From contig NZ_JAMXLB010000001.1 in assembly GCF_024054195.1 (NCBI RefSeq), positions 2,059,039 to 2,123,038 on the forward strand: a stretch of DNA of 64,000 nt, in the 5' to 3' direction. Within the stretch, counting starts at the first letter, position 1. Each line of letters opens with the position of its first letter. Source of the stretch: Flavobacterium sp. NRK F7 (GTDB taxonomy: Bacteria > Bacteroidota > Bacteroidia > Flavobacteriales > Flavobacteriaceae). Below, in pieces: positions 27,166-35,056 of the stretch. The notes below the pieces were generated by a model. That model made no database searches and was not told the origin of the DNA. It was given only the letters and a program-made list of their open reading frames with translations. A program made the translations under genes and the position numbers.

Positions 27166-27658
27166 CATCAATTTTCAATAAATTATTCGTTCTAAAATCG
27201 ATTAAACTTCCCTTTTTTGTAGCATAATTACCTCTTATAGTTGTTGTTTTATGGTTTGTAAGGTTGGTTATTTTAATTCCAATTTCGGATGTGTCTTCAA
27301 CAGCATAATAGGTATCATAGATTACGTATTGATAATTACCATTGGTAAAAGTAACATAATTTAAATCCATTCCTTCATTTTGAATACCACCTCCACGTGA
27401 ATAATAGGAGTAGGTAAATTTACTCCAACTATCCTTGGTTGTATCGGGATATTCCAATTCAATAGTAGTAGCTGTACCAAAGCGATAGATGAGGTATTGA
27501 TTGTTTTTATCTTTCGCTAAAACAAGCTTTTTGCCTTTTTGAGTTTCAAAACTGTAGACTAATACTTCATTGGGTAAAATATAGTTTTGTGCAAAAAGGA
27601 GCGAACAAGAAAACAGCAGAAATAAAGTAATTAAAAGGGTATGTCTCTTTGGATTCAT
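27158..27658 (-). CDS. Secreted beta-rich protein of unknown function
   Basis: 166 residues. Signal peptide MNPKRHTLLITLFLLFSCSLLFAQ (residues 1-24). The rest shows alternating strands (GKKLVLAKDKNNQYLIYRFG, NYQYVIYDTYYAVEDTSEIGIKITN) with no known motif. ATG 27658 is chosen over the upstream in-frame ATG at 27712 because it puts the signal at the N-terminus. Followed by a coupled, broken small lipoprotein gene. Confidence 0.65.
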   Translation of the reverse strand: MNPKRHTLLITLFLLFSCSLLFAQNYILPNEVLVYSFETQKGKKLVLAKDKNNQYLIYRFGTATTIELEYPDTTKDSWSKFTYSYYSRGGGIQNEGMDLNYVTFTNGNYQYVIYDTYYAVEDTSEIGIKITNLTNHKTTTIRGNYATKKGSLIDFRTNNLLKIDDE

Positions 27659-27785
27659 AAATTGGATATAAAGGGAAATTGAATTTGTGGATTGCATTAC
27701 TTCTATGAGCATATTTTTAAAATATAATTCTTCTTATATATTCATACAATAGCAAAATACAAACATAGCTTGGTTATTGATACCA

Positions 27786-28424
27786 TCATTTAGGATTACT
27801 AAAAGTATTTGCTTCTCTTTTTTCGAATTGTTTCGTATGTTCGTTTAAGATGTAAATTTCAGGTTTGCAAAAGGCACAATCGTTATAATAAAAATTACCT
27901 TCTTCGGGAGGATTTACAAGAAGCATCCTACTATCTTTTTTAAATTCGGTACCCACTGCTGAGGTTGGAGCGTCATATATTTTCCCAGTTCTTCGATCAA
28001 TTAGTACGTGCATTTGGCAAGGACTTCCGCAACCCCAAGTGACAAAAGTGTAATGTCCAGCAAAATGATTATCTGGGTTGTTATAACTTTCTTTAATTCT
28101 TGTTCTGAATTGTTTTCCTAATTCATGTGAATTTAGGTCGAGTGGAGCCTTTAAATTTTCAAGTGTAACTTTAAAATCATCAAATGATATATACGGTTCA
28201 AATTGGATTAGTACTTCTTTTATTTTATCTTTTTGAATAGTTGTATCTCCAAAAACAATCACATTTCCTTGTTGAAATATTGTATCTATAACAGGTTCTG
28301 TAATTTTGGGTGCACTATTTAGTTTTATGGAATCTACTTTGGTTGCGGTAATTTCACTTTTATCCTTATCCTTACAACTAAAAAGCAAGAGAAGAGATAT
28401 AAAAAAAGAGATGTTGAATTTCAT
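27786..28424 (-). CDS. Lipoprotein of unknown function
   Basis: 212 residues. Lipobox LFSCK (Cys17), a linker to about residue 45, then a globular domain. It contains HYTFVTWGCGSPCQMHVLIDRRTGKIYDAP, where paired cysteines and the RTGKIYD turn suggest a small beta domain, and CAFCKPEIYIL near the end. Monocistronic. I do not recognise the family beyond similar Bacteroidota lipoproteins. Confidence 0.65.
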   Translation of the reverse strand: MKFNISFFISLLLLFSCKDKDKSEITATKVDSIKLNSAPKITEPVIDTIFQQGNVIVFGDTTIQKDKIKEVLIQFEPYISFDDFKVTLENLKAPLDLNSHELGKQFRTRIKESYNNPDNHFAGHYTFVTWGCGSPCQMHVLIDRRTGKIYDAPTSAVGTEFKKDSRMLLVNPPEEGNFYYNDCAFCKPEIYILNEHTKQFEKREANTFSNPK

Positions 28425-28470
28425 GTGTATTTAATTTAGGTGTAGCTTTTACCATGCTAAGAATAGAAAC

Positions 28471-28510
28471 TTCAACACCGATTATTCTTTAGTTAAAGAT
28501 AAAATTTCTT
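28471..28510 (-). repeat. Degraded spacer fragment of family A
   Basis: Carries AACACCGATTATTCTTTAG and TTAAAGATAAAATTTCTT, matching the core of the family A spacers at 33327 and 38256. Neither the nnnnAAC nor the GTTnnnn ends remain. It lies outside the intact array. Confidence 0.5.
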
Positions 28511-28561
28511 AAAAAATGTAAATAGTATTTTTGAAAAAAAATACAATTCCTAGAAATGATT

Positions 28562-29203
28562 TTACCACACATTTTTATTAATTCCAATAAGTTTTTTCAT
28601 GACTTGATTGTATCGGTACATGATTCTTATTTTTTCACGGCTGGGTTCAAAAAAGTAATCGTATTTTATTCCATATTCATTTTCTATTTCTTCAAACCTT
28701 TTTATGACATCTTCTTTTGGCCAATCAACTGCAATAGCAAGCAATCGTTTTTTTCCGTTTTGAAAATCTAATGCTGCTTGTTTTTCATTGTATTGTGCAT
28801 AGAACTGGGGTTCGTTGATGGAATCTCGATAAACACTTATTTTTTTGTCAGATATTTTCAATTGTAAGGTGTCTTTGATTTGATTTAAAACGATTTCAAA
28901 TTCTTCCTTGAATAATGGAAAAGATGCATTTACATAAATTTGAATAGAATCATTTTCTTTTGTTTTGAATTTAAAAATTCCTGTAGAATCCGTTTCAAGT
29001 TTTGATATATGATTGTTTTGAACTATTTCAATAGAATGTACGCGATTTGTCAAGTTCTTAATTGTTTGATTGGGGAAAGACTCGAGTACTTTCCAATCAC
29101 TTTCTATTGATTTATAAAATGCTACTTTACCAACAATTTCTTTTTGAGAAAAAAGATTGAATTGGGAAATCAAAAAGGTTACTATGAAGAGTATTTTTTT
29201 CAA
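28562..29203 (-). CDS. Secreted protein with carboxypeptidase-regulatory-like domain
   Basis: 213 residues. Signal peptide ending LFSQ (residue 20), then KEIVGKVAFYKSIESDWKVLESFPNQTIKNLTN to DSTGIFKFKTKENDSIQIYV. This is the CarboxypepD_reg/TonB-type beta-sandwich pattern in which a variable loop is followed by D-x-G-x-F. The C-terminal half is helical and charged. The type of domain is inferred from this motif; the function is unknown. Confidence 0.6.
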   Translation of the reverse strand: MKKILFIVTFLISQFNLFSQKEIVGKVAFYKSIESDWKVLESFPNQTIKNLTNRVHSIEIVQNNHISKLETDSTGIFKFKTKENDSIQIYVNASFPLFKEEFEIVLNQIKDTLQLKISDKKISVYRDSINEPQFYAQYNEKQAALDFQNGKKRLLAIAVDWPKEDVIKRFEEIENEYGIKYDYFFEPSREKIRIMYRYNQVMKKLIGINKNVW

Positions 29204-29265
29204 AGGGTTTAACTTTTAGTAAATAGGTGCTTTTTAAAACCGATTGTTTTGTAAAATTATAGTAT

Positions 29266-29373
29266 TTATTCCAATTCAAGCCATAATCGAGTATTGAAAT
29301 AAAATCCTTCACCATCCTTTCGACTTCTTTCAAAGATATCAATTCCAAATTTTTTAAATACGATTTCTTTCAT
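29266..29373 (-). pseudogene. C-terminal remnant of a paralogue of the 39720-40196 gene
   Basis: A 35-codon frame from ATG 29373 to TAA 29266-29268 ends KDGEGFYFNTRLWLELE. The 39720-40196 protein ends ADGEGFYFNTQLWFELE, and the DNA is also close (GAGTATT(G/A)AAATAAAATCC on the plus strand). The rest of the gene is missing. It marks a lost copy of a cassette-region gene outside the present array. Confidence 0.65.
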
Positions 29374-29434
29374 AGTTTTTGAATAACATTACGAGTTATT
29401 ATACCAAAATTACTCTATTTTAGCAATGATTTCA

Positions 29435-29959
29435 TTATAAAAATTGCTTCATTAGGTACAGTATTAAAAATAATCCTAAACTTAAATACCAAGATTTCCG
29501 ATTTACTTTATTCAGAATTCTAATAGGTTTGGTAGATAAAAGTACTAGTACACTCCAACTTAACAAAAATCCAATTCCTCCATAAATTTGAAGCCAATAA
29601 TCAGGGTAAATGTTTGATTTTGTTACTTCTATAATTCTAAAAAATATAGTTTTTGTTATGTTTAGAGTTAGAATAACCCAACAACTATAACTGAAAATCC
29701 ATCCTAATCTTTTTTCTTTTAGGATGAAAATGGGAGAAATAATGAGTAAAATACTAGTTAATAATTGAGATTGATGATGTAAGAATAAATAGAAATATGT
29801 ACTATGAATTTCAGAAATTTCATTTTTGGCAGCTAATTCTATCGAATAATTACTCAGCTGAATACTCAGTTGTACAAGAAAATAACTAATTCCGAATCCT
29901 ATAATTAGGTTTATAATGGCAATTGCGAGATTTATTTTTTTCCAAATAGGTTGCATCAA
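29435..29959 (-). CDS. Four-helix membrane protein of unknown function
   Basis: 174 residues. Transmembrane segments at about 10-32, 60-80, 88-108, 125-145 and a C-terminal hydrophobic end (YLSLGLFLILYLMKQFL). No motif is recognised. Starts M-M; the second ATG is equally possible. Lies between a gene remnant and a degraded family A repeat. Confidence 0.6.
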   Translation of the reverse strand: MMQPIWKKINLAIAIINLIIGFGISYFLVQLSIQLSNYSIELAAKNEISEIHSTYFYLFLHHQSQLLTSILLIISPIFILKEKRLGWIFSYSCWVILTLNITKTIFFRIIEVTKSNIYPDYWLQIYGGIGFLLSWSVLVLLSTKPIRILNKVNRKSWYLSLGLFLILYLMKQFL

Positions 29960-30000
29960 ATTCTTTTTAAGGTTACAAAGTTTATAAATTTTTAGTCACT

Positions 30001-30067
30001 TTAAAACCGATTACTTTATTTCATCCGTTCAGCTTTCAGTCTCACATTTGTTAAAGATAAAATTTTT
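30001..30067 (-). repeat. Degraded family A spacer with a short insertion
   Basis: AAAACCGATTACTTTATTT and TTGTTAAAGATAAAATTTTT of family A are separated by about 27 extra bases. The upstream GGTTACAAAG at 29974 corresponds to the first hairpin arm of the intact copies. No core ends. Confidence 0.45.
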
Positions 30068-30093
30068 GGTAAAATGGTTGTTACCAACTCTTT

Positions 30094-30642
30094 TTACTTA
30101 TCAAATAATCCACCAGCTGTGAATACTCCTTTTTTCTTTTGGTTAAACAACTCTTCAATGCTTTCACCATGGCTTCCTTTCCAAGTTCCTTTTTTTGTTT
30201 TTTGCACAGGATCAAATTGGTATTTCTGATGATAGAAATACCCTTTTTCCTTATTTAAAGAAAGGTATAAGAGTACGTAGTCATAGTTTTCAAATCCAGG
30301 TCTTCCATAATGGTCATAAGCCACAAATTCAATCGTATCTGTCTTTAAGTCATTGAATACATTTTGCACCACCTTATATTTGTTTTTAAAACCATGATCT
30401 ATAACATAGGATACAGTTCTAATACTATCTCCAGTGATCGAGTCTATTTTAATTTCTGTATTATTTTCATTGGGATCAAATTCCATTACAGCAATTTTTT
30501 CTCCAATAAAAGCATAAAGATTGACAGCCTCATCGTTCTCTTGAAACCCAGATTTTGCTACCTTTTGAGTTGATTTACAACTCATCAGCAATAGTAAGAT
30601 TCCGAGAATGGTATAGGTATGATTCGTATTTTTAAATGTCAT
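30094..30642 (-). CDS. Lipoprotein of unknown function
   Basis: 182 residues. Lipobox LMSCK (Cys22). The mature protein has strands such as YAFIGEKIAVMEFDPNENNTEIKIDSITGDSIRTVSYVIDHGFKNKYKVVQNVF and VAYDHYGRPGFENYDYVLLYLSL, with a C-terminal basic segment ending KKKGVFTAGGLFDK. No family recognised. A poor GTT-like end (AACGCTATTGTACAC) precedes the next gene. Confidence 0.6.
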   Translation of the reverse strand: MTFKNTNHTYTILGILLLLMSCKSTQKVAKSGFQENDEAVNLYAFIGEKIAVMEFDPNENNTEIKIDSITGDSIRTVSYVIDHGFKNKYKVVQNVFNDLKTDTIEFVAYDHYGRPGFENYDYVLLYLSLNKEKGYFYHQKYQFDPVQKTKKGTWKGSHGESIEELFNQKKKGVFTAGGLFDK

Positions 30643-30713
30643 GAAATTATTTAGTGAGTTAGTAATAGGGAAATTAGTAATACTTATTGAAACAAAACGC
30701 TATTGTACACTCT

Positions 30714-31265
30714 TTATTTTAGCTTTTCCCAACCGTTTACTGTTTTTTTATAATAATAAAAGTTGTCTAATCCAGTTCCACAATACAGAAAAGGTTTGTA
30801 ACGATAATCTTCTATAACTGCAATTTTTGTTTTTGGATTGTAAATTGGAAAGGAAACATTATGTACATATTCATTATTAAACTTGGTACTCCATAATTTT
30901 TCCAAATCAATTGAGTCGTTCACTTTAAAAAATGAATCAAATTCCTCGCAGTCTATCACTTTTATATTTTTTATTTTGTCAGTTTTCCAATACTCTTTCG
31001 AAAATACGGGAATCAATATTTTTCTAAACGGCATATTTAGTAAGGAGTCAGTTCCAAAATAGGTGTGCTGGTATTCAGGTGTTTTAAGAATTCTATTGTT
31101 CCAATAAATTATAAAATCTGAATCGTATCGATTTAATTTTTCAAGAAAATGGGTGTTTATCAATTCGTAAGCCTCTTCTTCAGAAAATTCATAAATAATT
31201 TTTGGCTCTTTATCGTTACAGCTAAAAAGAAGTAAGGAAATAAATAGGATAGTTAGTTTTTTCAA
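30714..31265 (-). CDS. Lipoprotein of unknown function, first gene left of the array
   Basis: 183 residues. Lipobox LFSCN (Cys16). A helical start (EFSEEEAYELINTHFLEKLNRYDSDFIIYWNNRILKTP) is followed by strands and a C-terminal YYYKKTVNGWEKLK typical of small NTF2-like or beta-sheet domains that end on a Trp-Lys strand. Possible cassette: the flank at 30698-30712 (CGCTATTGTACACTC) resembles a degraded GTT end. Confidence 0.6.
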   Translation of the reverse strand: MKKLTILFISLLLFSCNDKEPKIIYEFSEEEAYELINTHFLEKLNRYDSDFIIYWNNRILKTPEYQHTYFGTDSLLNMPFRKILIPVFSKEYWKTDKIKNIKVIDCEEFDSFFKVNDSIDLEKLWSTKFNNEYVHNVSFPIYNPKTKIAVIEDYRYKPFLYCGTGLDNFYYYKKTVNGWEKLK

Positions 31266-31434
31266 TTTTTTGCAAATGTTTCAGTTATGAATAGTTGCGC
31301 GACGTAGCACTTAACTTTACAAGTACACACCAAACTGACATGAGAGTAGCAAACTAGCGCATGCAAACTAGCAAGAATTTTCAGAAGTAGGAGAGAACAA
31401 AGAATTACTAATAGTCATTGTTGGCAAATCGTTT
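31266..31434 (-). repeat. attC-like spacer, family C (degraded left end)
   Basis: Ends on the plus strand with GTTGGCA at 31420-31426, complementary to TGCCAAC at 32095 across the next gene. The right part AATTTTCAGAAGTAGG with GAGAACAAAGAATTACTAAT is shared with the spacer at 40740-40869. The left part (ACAAGTACACACCAAACTG) resembles 36474 and 43824. The left core is not clear. Confidence 0.6.
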
Positions 31435-32070
31435 TTATTGTTTTTTATACTTATAAATTCTGTAACCATTTTTTTGGTCAAAACCATCTGGCATATAACC
31501 TGCTTTTAATATTCCAACCGCAATTATTGCCATATTCATTCCTACAGGGTCATTTAATTCATCTGAAATCCATAAAGTCTCTTCTGAATTCTCAAAGTTG
31601 TCTTGAACAAATTTTCTTGCTTCATCAAGGTTTTTTAAAGGCGTTCTATTGATTTTCTGTTCAGATGTTCCGTTTATTCTGTCTTTGAATTCTGTTCCCG
31701 ATATCTTGTCAATTCGAGACAACATCATTGAATAATACGGTTCCAATTCTTCTCCAACATTTGGTTCTCCCAATTTCTTAATGAGTATTTCAAAATTTGG
31801 GTTGTCTTTAAAATTGTGCAACCGTTTTAAGGCTGCAAAACGCACATTCTTGTCAGAATCAAATAGGACTGCATAATAAATTAGATAAAAAAAGTTTGGG
31901 TCACCTTTGTCGCCCAACATCATAATATCTCCCATTCGTTCCTTATCGTTTCTATTTGCAAATTTCCGAATGGATTCTTTTCCGCTGTCAGTTAAATTTA
32001 ATCCGACATCCGCAAAATCAATTTTAAGCGCTTTATTTTTCTTACTAAATATTTTATCAAAAAATCCCAT
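31435..32070 (-). CDS. Cassette-borne HEAT-like protein
   Basis: 211 residues. MGFFDKIFSKKN start, then helical repeats like HEAT motifs (DPNFFYLIYYAVLFDSDKNVRFAALKRLHNFKDNPNFEILIKKLGEPNVG), and a C-terminal domain GMNMAIIAVGILKAGYMPDGFDQKNGYRIYKYKKQ. Flanks match perfectly (GTTGGCA and TGCCAAC), so it is a complete cassette. HEAT-like and similar small proteins are frequent among polymorphic-toxin immunity proteins; that role is possible but unproven. Confidence 0.7.
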   Translation of the reverse strand: MGFFDKIFSKKNKALKIDFADVGLNLTDSGKESIRKFANRNDKERMGDIMMLGDKGDPNFFYLIYYAVLFDSDKNVRFAALKRLHNFKDNPNFEILIKKLGEPNVGEELEPYYSMMLSRIDKISGTEFKDRINGTSEQKINRTPLKNLDEARKFVQDNFENSEETLWISDELNDPVGMNMAIIAVGILKAGYMPDGFDQKNGYRIYKYKKQ

Positions 32071-32094
32071 TAAATTCTGTTTTGTTTAAATGTT

Positions 32095-32225
32095 TGCCAA
32101 CATTTCGCGGCTTTGAAAGGTTACGAGCTTCATGACCGCGGACTTTCTACTAAGATAAAATTTATTTCGAGAAATAAACCTGTATCTACTACTAAATTCG
32201 CAATCTTGCCAAACCACTGTTAGCA
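32095..32225 (-). repeat. attC-like spacer, 131 bp, family A
   Basis: Plus strand begins TGCCAAC and ends GTTAGCA. Inner arms: GGTTACGAGCTTCATGACC and, near the right end, AATTCGCAATCTTGCCAAAC, the latter shared with 38256. In the direction of the genes it reads TGCTAAC ... GTTGGCA, as an attC site would (R'' ... R'). Confidence 0.7.
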
Positions 32226-32241
32226 ACTGCTCTTTTTTCTG

Positions 32242-33285
32242 TTAGGGGTTAAACTTTTCAAATGTTTGACCGTTAAATGTATATGCCCCGTTCTCGTGTG
32301 TTCCAAGCCAAAGGTTACCATTGTTGTCTTTGTAAATGCTAAATAGCGTAATGTCTTGTGAATTATCTAGAACGGCATAATGCGTAATTTTCGTCCCGTC
32401 GTATTTCCAAACACCATTTCGATAAGTTACAAACCATAAATTATCAGTATTGTCTTTTACTGTTGATAGATACTCATTTAGGCCACTTGTTTTTTGTCCA
32501 TCTAAACTGCCTATGCCTTCGTGTCTTGTATAAAACGTATTGCTATTTAATGTTAGGCTGTCATAAACACGATAACGGTTTTCGGTATTGAACCAAAAGT
32601 CACCATTTTTATCTTCTGTAATAGAACGCACTCCGTTAGCTCCTTCGTTACGAAACTCGGTCACATCTTCTTCGGTTATCCAATCAAACGATTTTCCATC
32701 ATATCGGCAAACACCAACAGGGTTTGTACCAAACCAAATATTTCCTTTGATGTCTTTGTAAATACTATAGACTCCGAAAGGATTGGGCAGATTTGGTGGC
32801 TTAGGCAACTGCAATTGATGTAACGTTGTACCGTCATACCGATACACGTAATTTTCCAAATCATACGTATGTTTAAACCATAAATCGGTGGCTTTAAGTT
32901 GCCAATCATTGCTAGGAATTGGAGCTAATGTTTTAAATGTATTTCCGTCAAACTTAACAATGGTTGGTTTTGGATATAAGCTGGTGAAGTATAGCGCACC
33001 AGATGCATCTTGTTGTATTTCATCAATTCTATTGTTTGGCAAACCGTGCTTTGTGGTGTAATTTATCAATTTCTTTCCATCATATCTATAAACTCCTGTT
33101 TCCCAACTTCCAAACCAATAAACATTTTTCTGGTCTTGGTAAACAACCATTATATTGCTGCCCAGTTCCTTTACTGTGTCGCCATTTACAAATGCGTTTG
33201 AGTTATTTTTCTTATCAGTTGTCTGGCCATTGCATGAAGTCAACAGCGATACAATGCTAAAAAATAAAAGTAGGTTGGTTTTCAT
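32242..33285 (-). CDS. Cassette-borne propeller lipoprotein
   Basis: 347 residues. Lipobox LTSCN (Cys18). Reg_prop blades, for example IYKDIKGNIWFGTNPVGVCRYD, ITEDKNGDFWFNTENRYRVYD and IYKDNNGNLWLGTHENGAYTFN. The start SCNGQTTDKKNN resembles SCTGQNKKES of the 20490-21560 lipoprotein, so the two are probably related copies. Flanks GTTAGCA and TGCTATC match at six of seven bases. Its role may be ligand binding at the membrane; no kinase is attached. Confidence 0.8.
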   Translation of the reverse strand: MKTNLLLFFSIVSLLTSCNGQTTDKKNNSNAFVNGDTVKELGSNIMVVYQDQKNVYWFGSWETGVYRYDGKKLINYTTKHGLPNNRIDEIQQDASGALYFTSLYPKPTIVKFDGNTFKTLAPIPSNDWQLKATDLWFKHTYDLENYVYRYDGTTLHQLQLPKPPNLPNPFGVYSIYKDIKGNIWFGTNPVGVCRYDGKSFDWITEEDVTEFRNEGANGVRSITEDKNGDFWFNTENRYRVYDSLTLNSNTFYTRHEGIGSLDGQKTSGLNEYLSTVKDNTDNLWFVTYRNGVWKYDGTKITHYAVLDNSQDITLFSIYKDNNGNLWLGTHENGAYTFNGQTFEKFNP

Positions 33286-33326
33286 TGTCGTACTGTTTAA
33301 TTGTTACAAGGTCTTTTCAGAGTTGT

Positions 33327-33402
33327 TGCTATCGTTCCAATGCTTGATCAGGTTGCGAGCTTCGCAACCAATTATTTTCTGTTAAAGATAAAATTTCTTG
33401 TG
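33327..33402 (-). repeat. attC-like spacer, family A, right half missing
   Basis: Starts with the degenerate core TGCTATC. GGTTGCGA-GCT-TCGCAACC at 33351-33369 is a perfect hairpin, followed by TTATTTTCTGTTAAAGATAA. The expected GCCAAACGC-TGTT end is absent before the next stop. Confidence 0.6.
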
Positions 33403-33465
33403 AAATATAATAGTCATTTTAATGCTAAATTCTAAGTCTCAACAAAGGCTTTTTAGCAATAGTTT

Positions 33466-33807
33466 TTATTTTTTGGCATTTATTTTCCTTGATAAATTTT
33501 CAAATACAGTTTTCAAACAAATATCCTCAGTATACTCAAATATTTCCAATAAGATTGTAACACTTTCAGTATTCCAAGCAGAATTAACGAACCCGTTTTT
33601 TTGGTAACGATTCAATAATTTTGTCAAGTTATCTTTTGAAGTTTCACCCCCAATTTCATTTTCCAATTCGAGAATAAATTCGTTTAAGTCATAGAGAGGT
33701 TTTATCCAATCTCTTTCTGCTTCAAGAATTCTTTCCGCTATTAATAAGTCTGTTTTATTTTCTAAAGCTTTATTTTCAACAATATCAAATAGAATGTCAA
33801 AAGTCAT
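33466..33807 (-). CDS. Small helical hypothetical protein
   Basis: 113 residues, all helical and acidic (LLIAERILEAERDWIKPLYDLNEFILELENEIGGETSKDNLTKLLNRYQKNG). No signal or membrane segment. The left flank lacks a clear core, the right flank starts TGCTAAA at 33830. Probably an old cassette; cytosolic. No family recognised. Confidence 0.6.
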   Translation of the reverse strand: MTFDILFDIVENKALENKTDLLIAERILEAERDWIKPLYDLNEFILELENEIGGETSKDNLTKLLNRYQKNGFVNSAWNTESVTILLEIFEYTEDICLKTVFENLSRKINAKK

Positions 33808-33829
33808 TTCATTTACATTTTTTTAATTA

Positions 33830-33984
33830 CTGCTAAAGGTCTTATATAACCGTAAATTACAGATTTAAAGGTAATAATTTTTGATTTAGCACCGACGTTA
33901 GCAATTCTGAGAGGATTCTAGCCTGCCTTGAGCTTTTCGAAGGGTAGTCTAACCCTCCGTAATTGCAGTTATACATTGTTAGGC
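33830..33984 (-). repeat. attC-like spacer, divergent sequence
   Basis: 155 bases from TGCTAAA to GTTAGGC (33978-33984). Its interior is not in families A-C. The right core overlaps the stop codon of the next gene (minus-strand GCCTAA). GTTAGGC fits the classical integron core GTTRRRY. Confidence 0.55.
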
Positions 33985-34617
33985 ACAGTTATTTATTCTT
34001 CTATAAACATCATGTATATGATTTTCAGACGCAAATTCCTTCGGATTTTTATTCATTTCTTTGATTGTCAAATCCAAGAACTCTTCAAAATTATCAGCAA
34101 CGACAACCATGTTTTCCTCTTCGCTACCAAAAATGATAACCTGTCCTTTTTTTCCTTTTTTATCTGGGTCGAGGTCAATTCCAATGAAATTACCACTATA
34201 ATCATGAAAAATTGGAATCCATTTATAATGGTAATATTTCTTTTTGATTTTGCCTTCTGGACATGAAGTGAAATCTACTTCTTCCTCCCATATATAATCC
34301 TTTCTTTCCACTGAGTATTTACCGTCGGGCGTCAATTTAAATTCTAAACTGTCCCAATTATAGTCTTTCTTTTCTAATTGATAAATTTCGTCTCCAAGGT
34401 CAAATATTTTATCTGAATACTCTTCTTTTAAAGAATACCTTACAATTTCACCGTTATCATACTCGACTGAAACTTGGCTATATGTACCCTGAGCACAACT
34501 AAATATCGCTTTAGTCCATTTTTTTGATATGAACCCAAACTTTTTTTTGTTTGGAATGGATTTAAAAAATAAGTTTGAGATTTCGTTCAGTATTTTTTTC
34601 AGATTTATTGAGGTCAA
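33979..34617 (-). CDS. C-terminal part of a frameshifted SMI1/KNR4 (SUKH) family protein
   Basis: 212 codons. Typical SUKH second half: KIKKKYYHYKWIPIFHDYSGNFIGIDLDPDKKGKKGQVIIFGSEEENMVVVADNFEEFLDLTIKEM. The first residues (TSINLKKILNEISNLFFKSIP) continue the helix of the 34562-34906 frame once one A is removed from the A7 run at 34593-34599. SUKH proteins often neutralise contact-dependent toxins. Stop lies in the attC core. Confidence 0.65.
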   Translation of the reverse strand: MTSINLKKILNEISNLFFKSIPNKKKFGFISKKWTKAIFSCAQGTYSQVSVEYDNGEIVRYSLKEEYSDKIFDLGDEIYQLEKKDYNWDSLEFKLTPDGKYSVERKDYIWEEEVDFTSCPEGKIKKKYYHYKWIPIFHDYSGNFIGIDLDPDKKGKKGQVIIFGSEEENMVVVADNFEEFLDLTIKEMNKNPKEFASENHIHDVYRRINNCA

Positions 34618-34906
34618 TTATTTTTCGCTCAATAGGTTTAAGTAGACCTATAGCAAATTCGAGTTTTGATATAATTTTTTTAGTACTTAAAAATTCATGT
34701 CCAAATAAAATACCAGAATTATTACCTATTTCACCATTAAAATATTTATAGATATCGGTAAAGGTTTTTGGTAATTTTTCGTTAAGTATTTCCTGTAATT
34801 GGGCAAAATCTGTTTCACCACTTTCATGGTTAATTTTATTGACTTCTCCATTATAGTTTTCCGAAGTCCAATTAGCTATATGTTCAATTTTCTCTAATGT
34901 GTTCAT
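34562..34906 (-). CDS. N-terminal part of a frameshifted SMI1/KNR4 (SUKH) family protein
   Basis: 114 codons. The classical SUKH start is visible: ETDFAQLQEILNEKLPKTFTDIYKYFNGEIGNNSGILFGHEFLSTKKIISKLEFAIGLLKP. The frame ends in 14 unrelated residues after an A7 run (plus strand 34593-34599). Joined with the next frame it would give an ordinary SUKH immunity-type protein of about 300 residues. Flanks GTTAGGC and GTCTAAC agree at six of seven bases. Confidence 0.65.
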   Translation of the reverse strand: MNTLEKIEHIANWTSENYNGEVNKINHESGETDFAQLQEILNEKLPKTFTDIYKYFNGEIGNNSGILFGHEFLSTKKIISKLEFAIGLLKPIERKIIDLNKSEKNTERNLKLIF

Positions 34907-34920
34907 TGTTTTTAAATTGT

Positions 34921-35056
34921 GTCTAACGGTTTGCAGCTATCCTTAGTGACGGCAAATTAAGGCTAACTTTAACAAATATAAAATTAGTTTGACTTGAGCT
35001 TGGTTTTTCCGAAGAAAAAACCAAGCCCGAGCCATTGAGGTTAACTGCTGTTGTGC
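34921..35056 (-). repeat. attC-like spacer, 136 bp
   Basis: From GTCTAAC to GTTGTGC. Inner arms GGTTTGCAGC near the left and GAGGTTAACTGCT near the right; a strong hairpin at 34998-35026 (GCTTGGTTTTTC with its complement). It contains the minus-strand box TATATTTG at 34980-34973. Confidence 0.7.
34973..34980 (-). promoter_or_regulatory. Candidate -7 box in an attC-like spacer
   Basis: Minus-strand TATATTTG oriented toward the SUKH cassette, about 67 bases before its ATG. No -33 TTG at 20 bases. Confidence 0.35.

Noticed and set aside
29127..29348. Open frame of 73 codons on the minus strand
   Set aside because: It overlaps a real gene start and runs in the wrong frame across the remnant at 29266-29373, whose correct frame matches the 39720-40196 protein.
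33003..33385. Several plus-strand open frames opposite the propeller lipoprotein and its spacer
   Set aside because: Shadows of the minus-strand gene with no coding features of their own.
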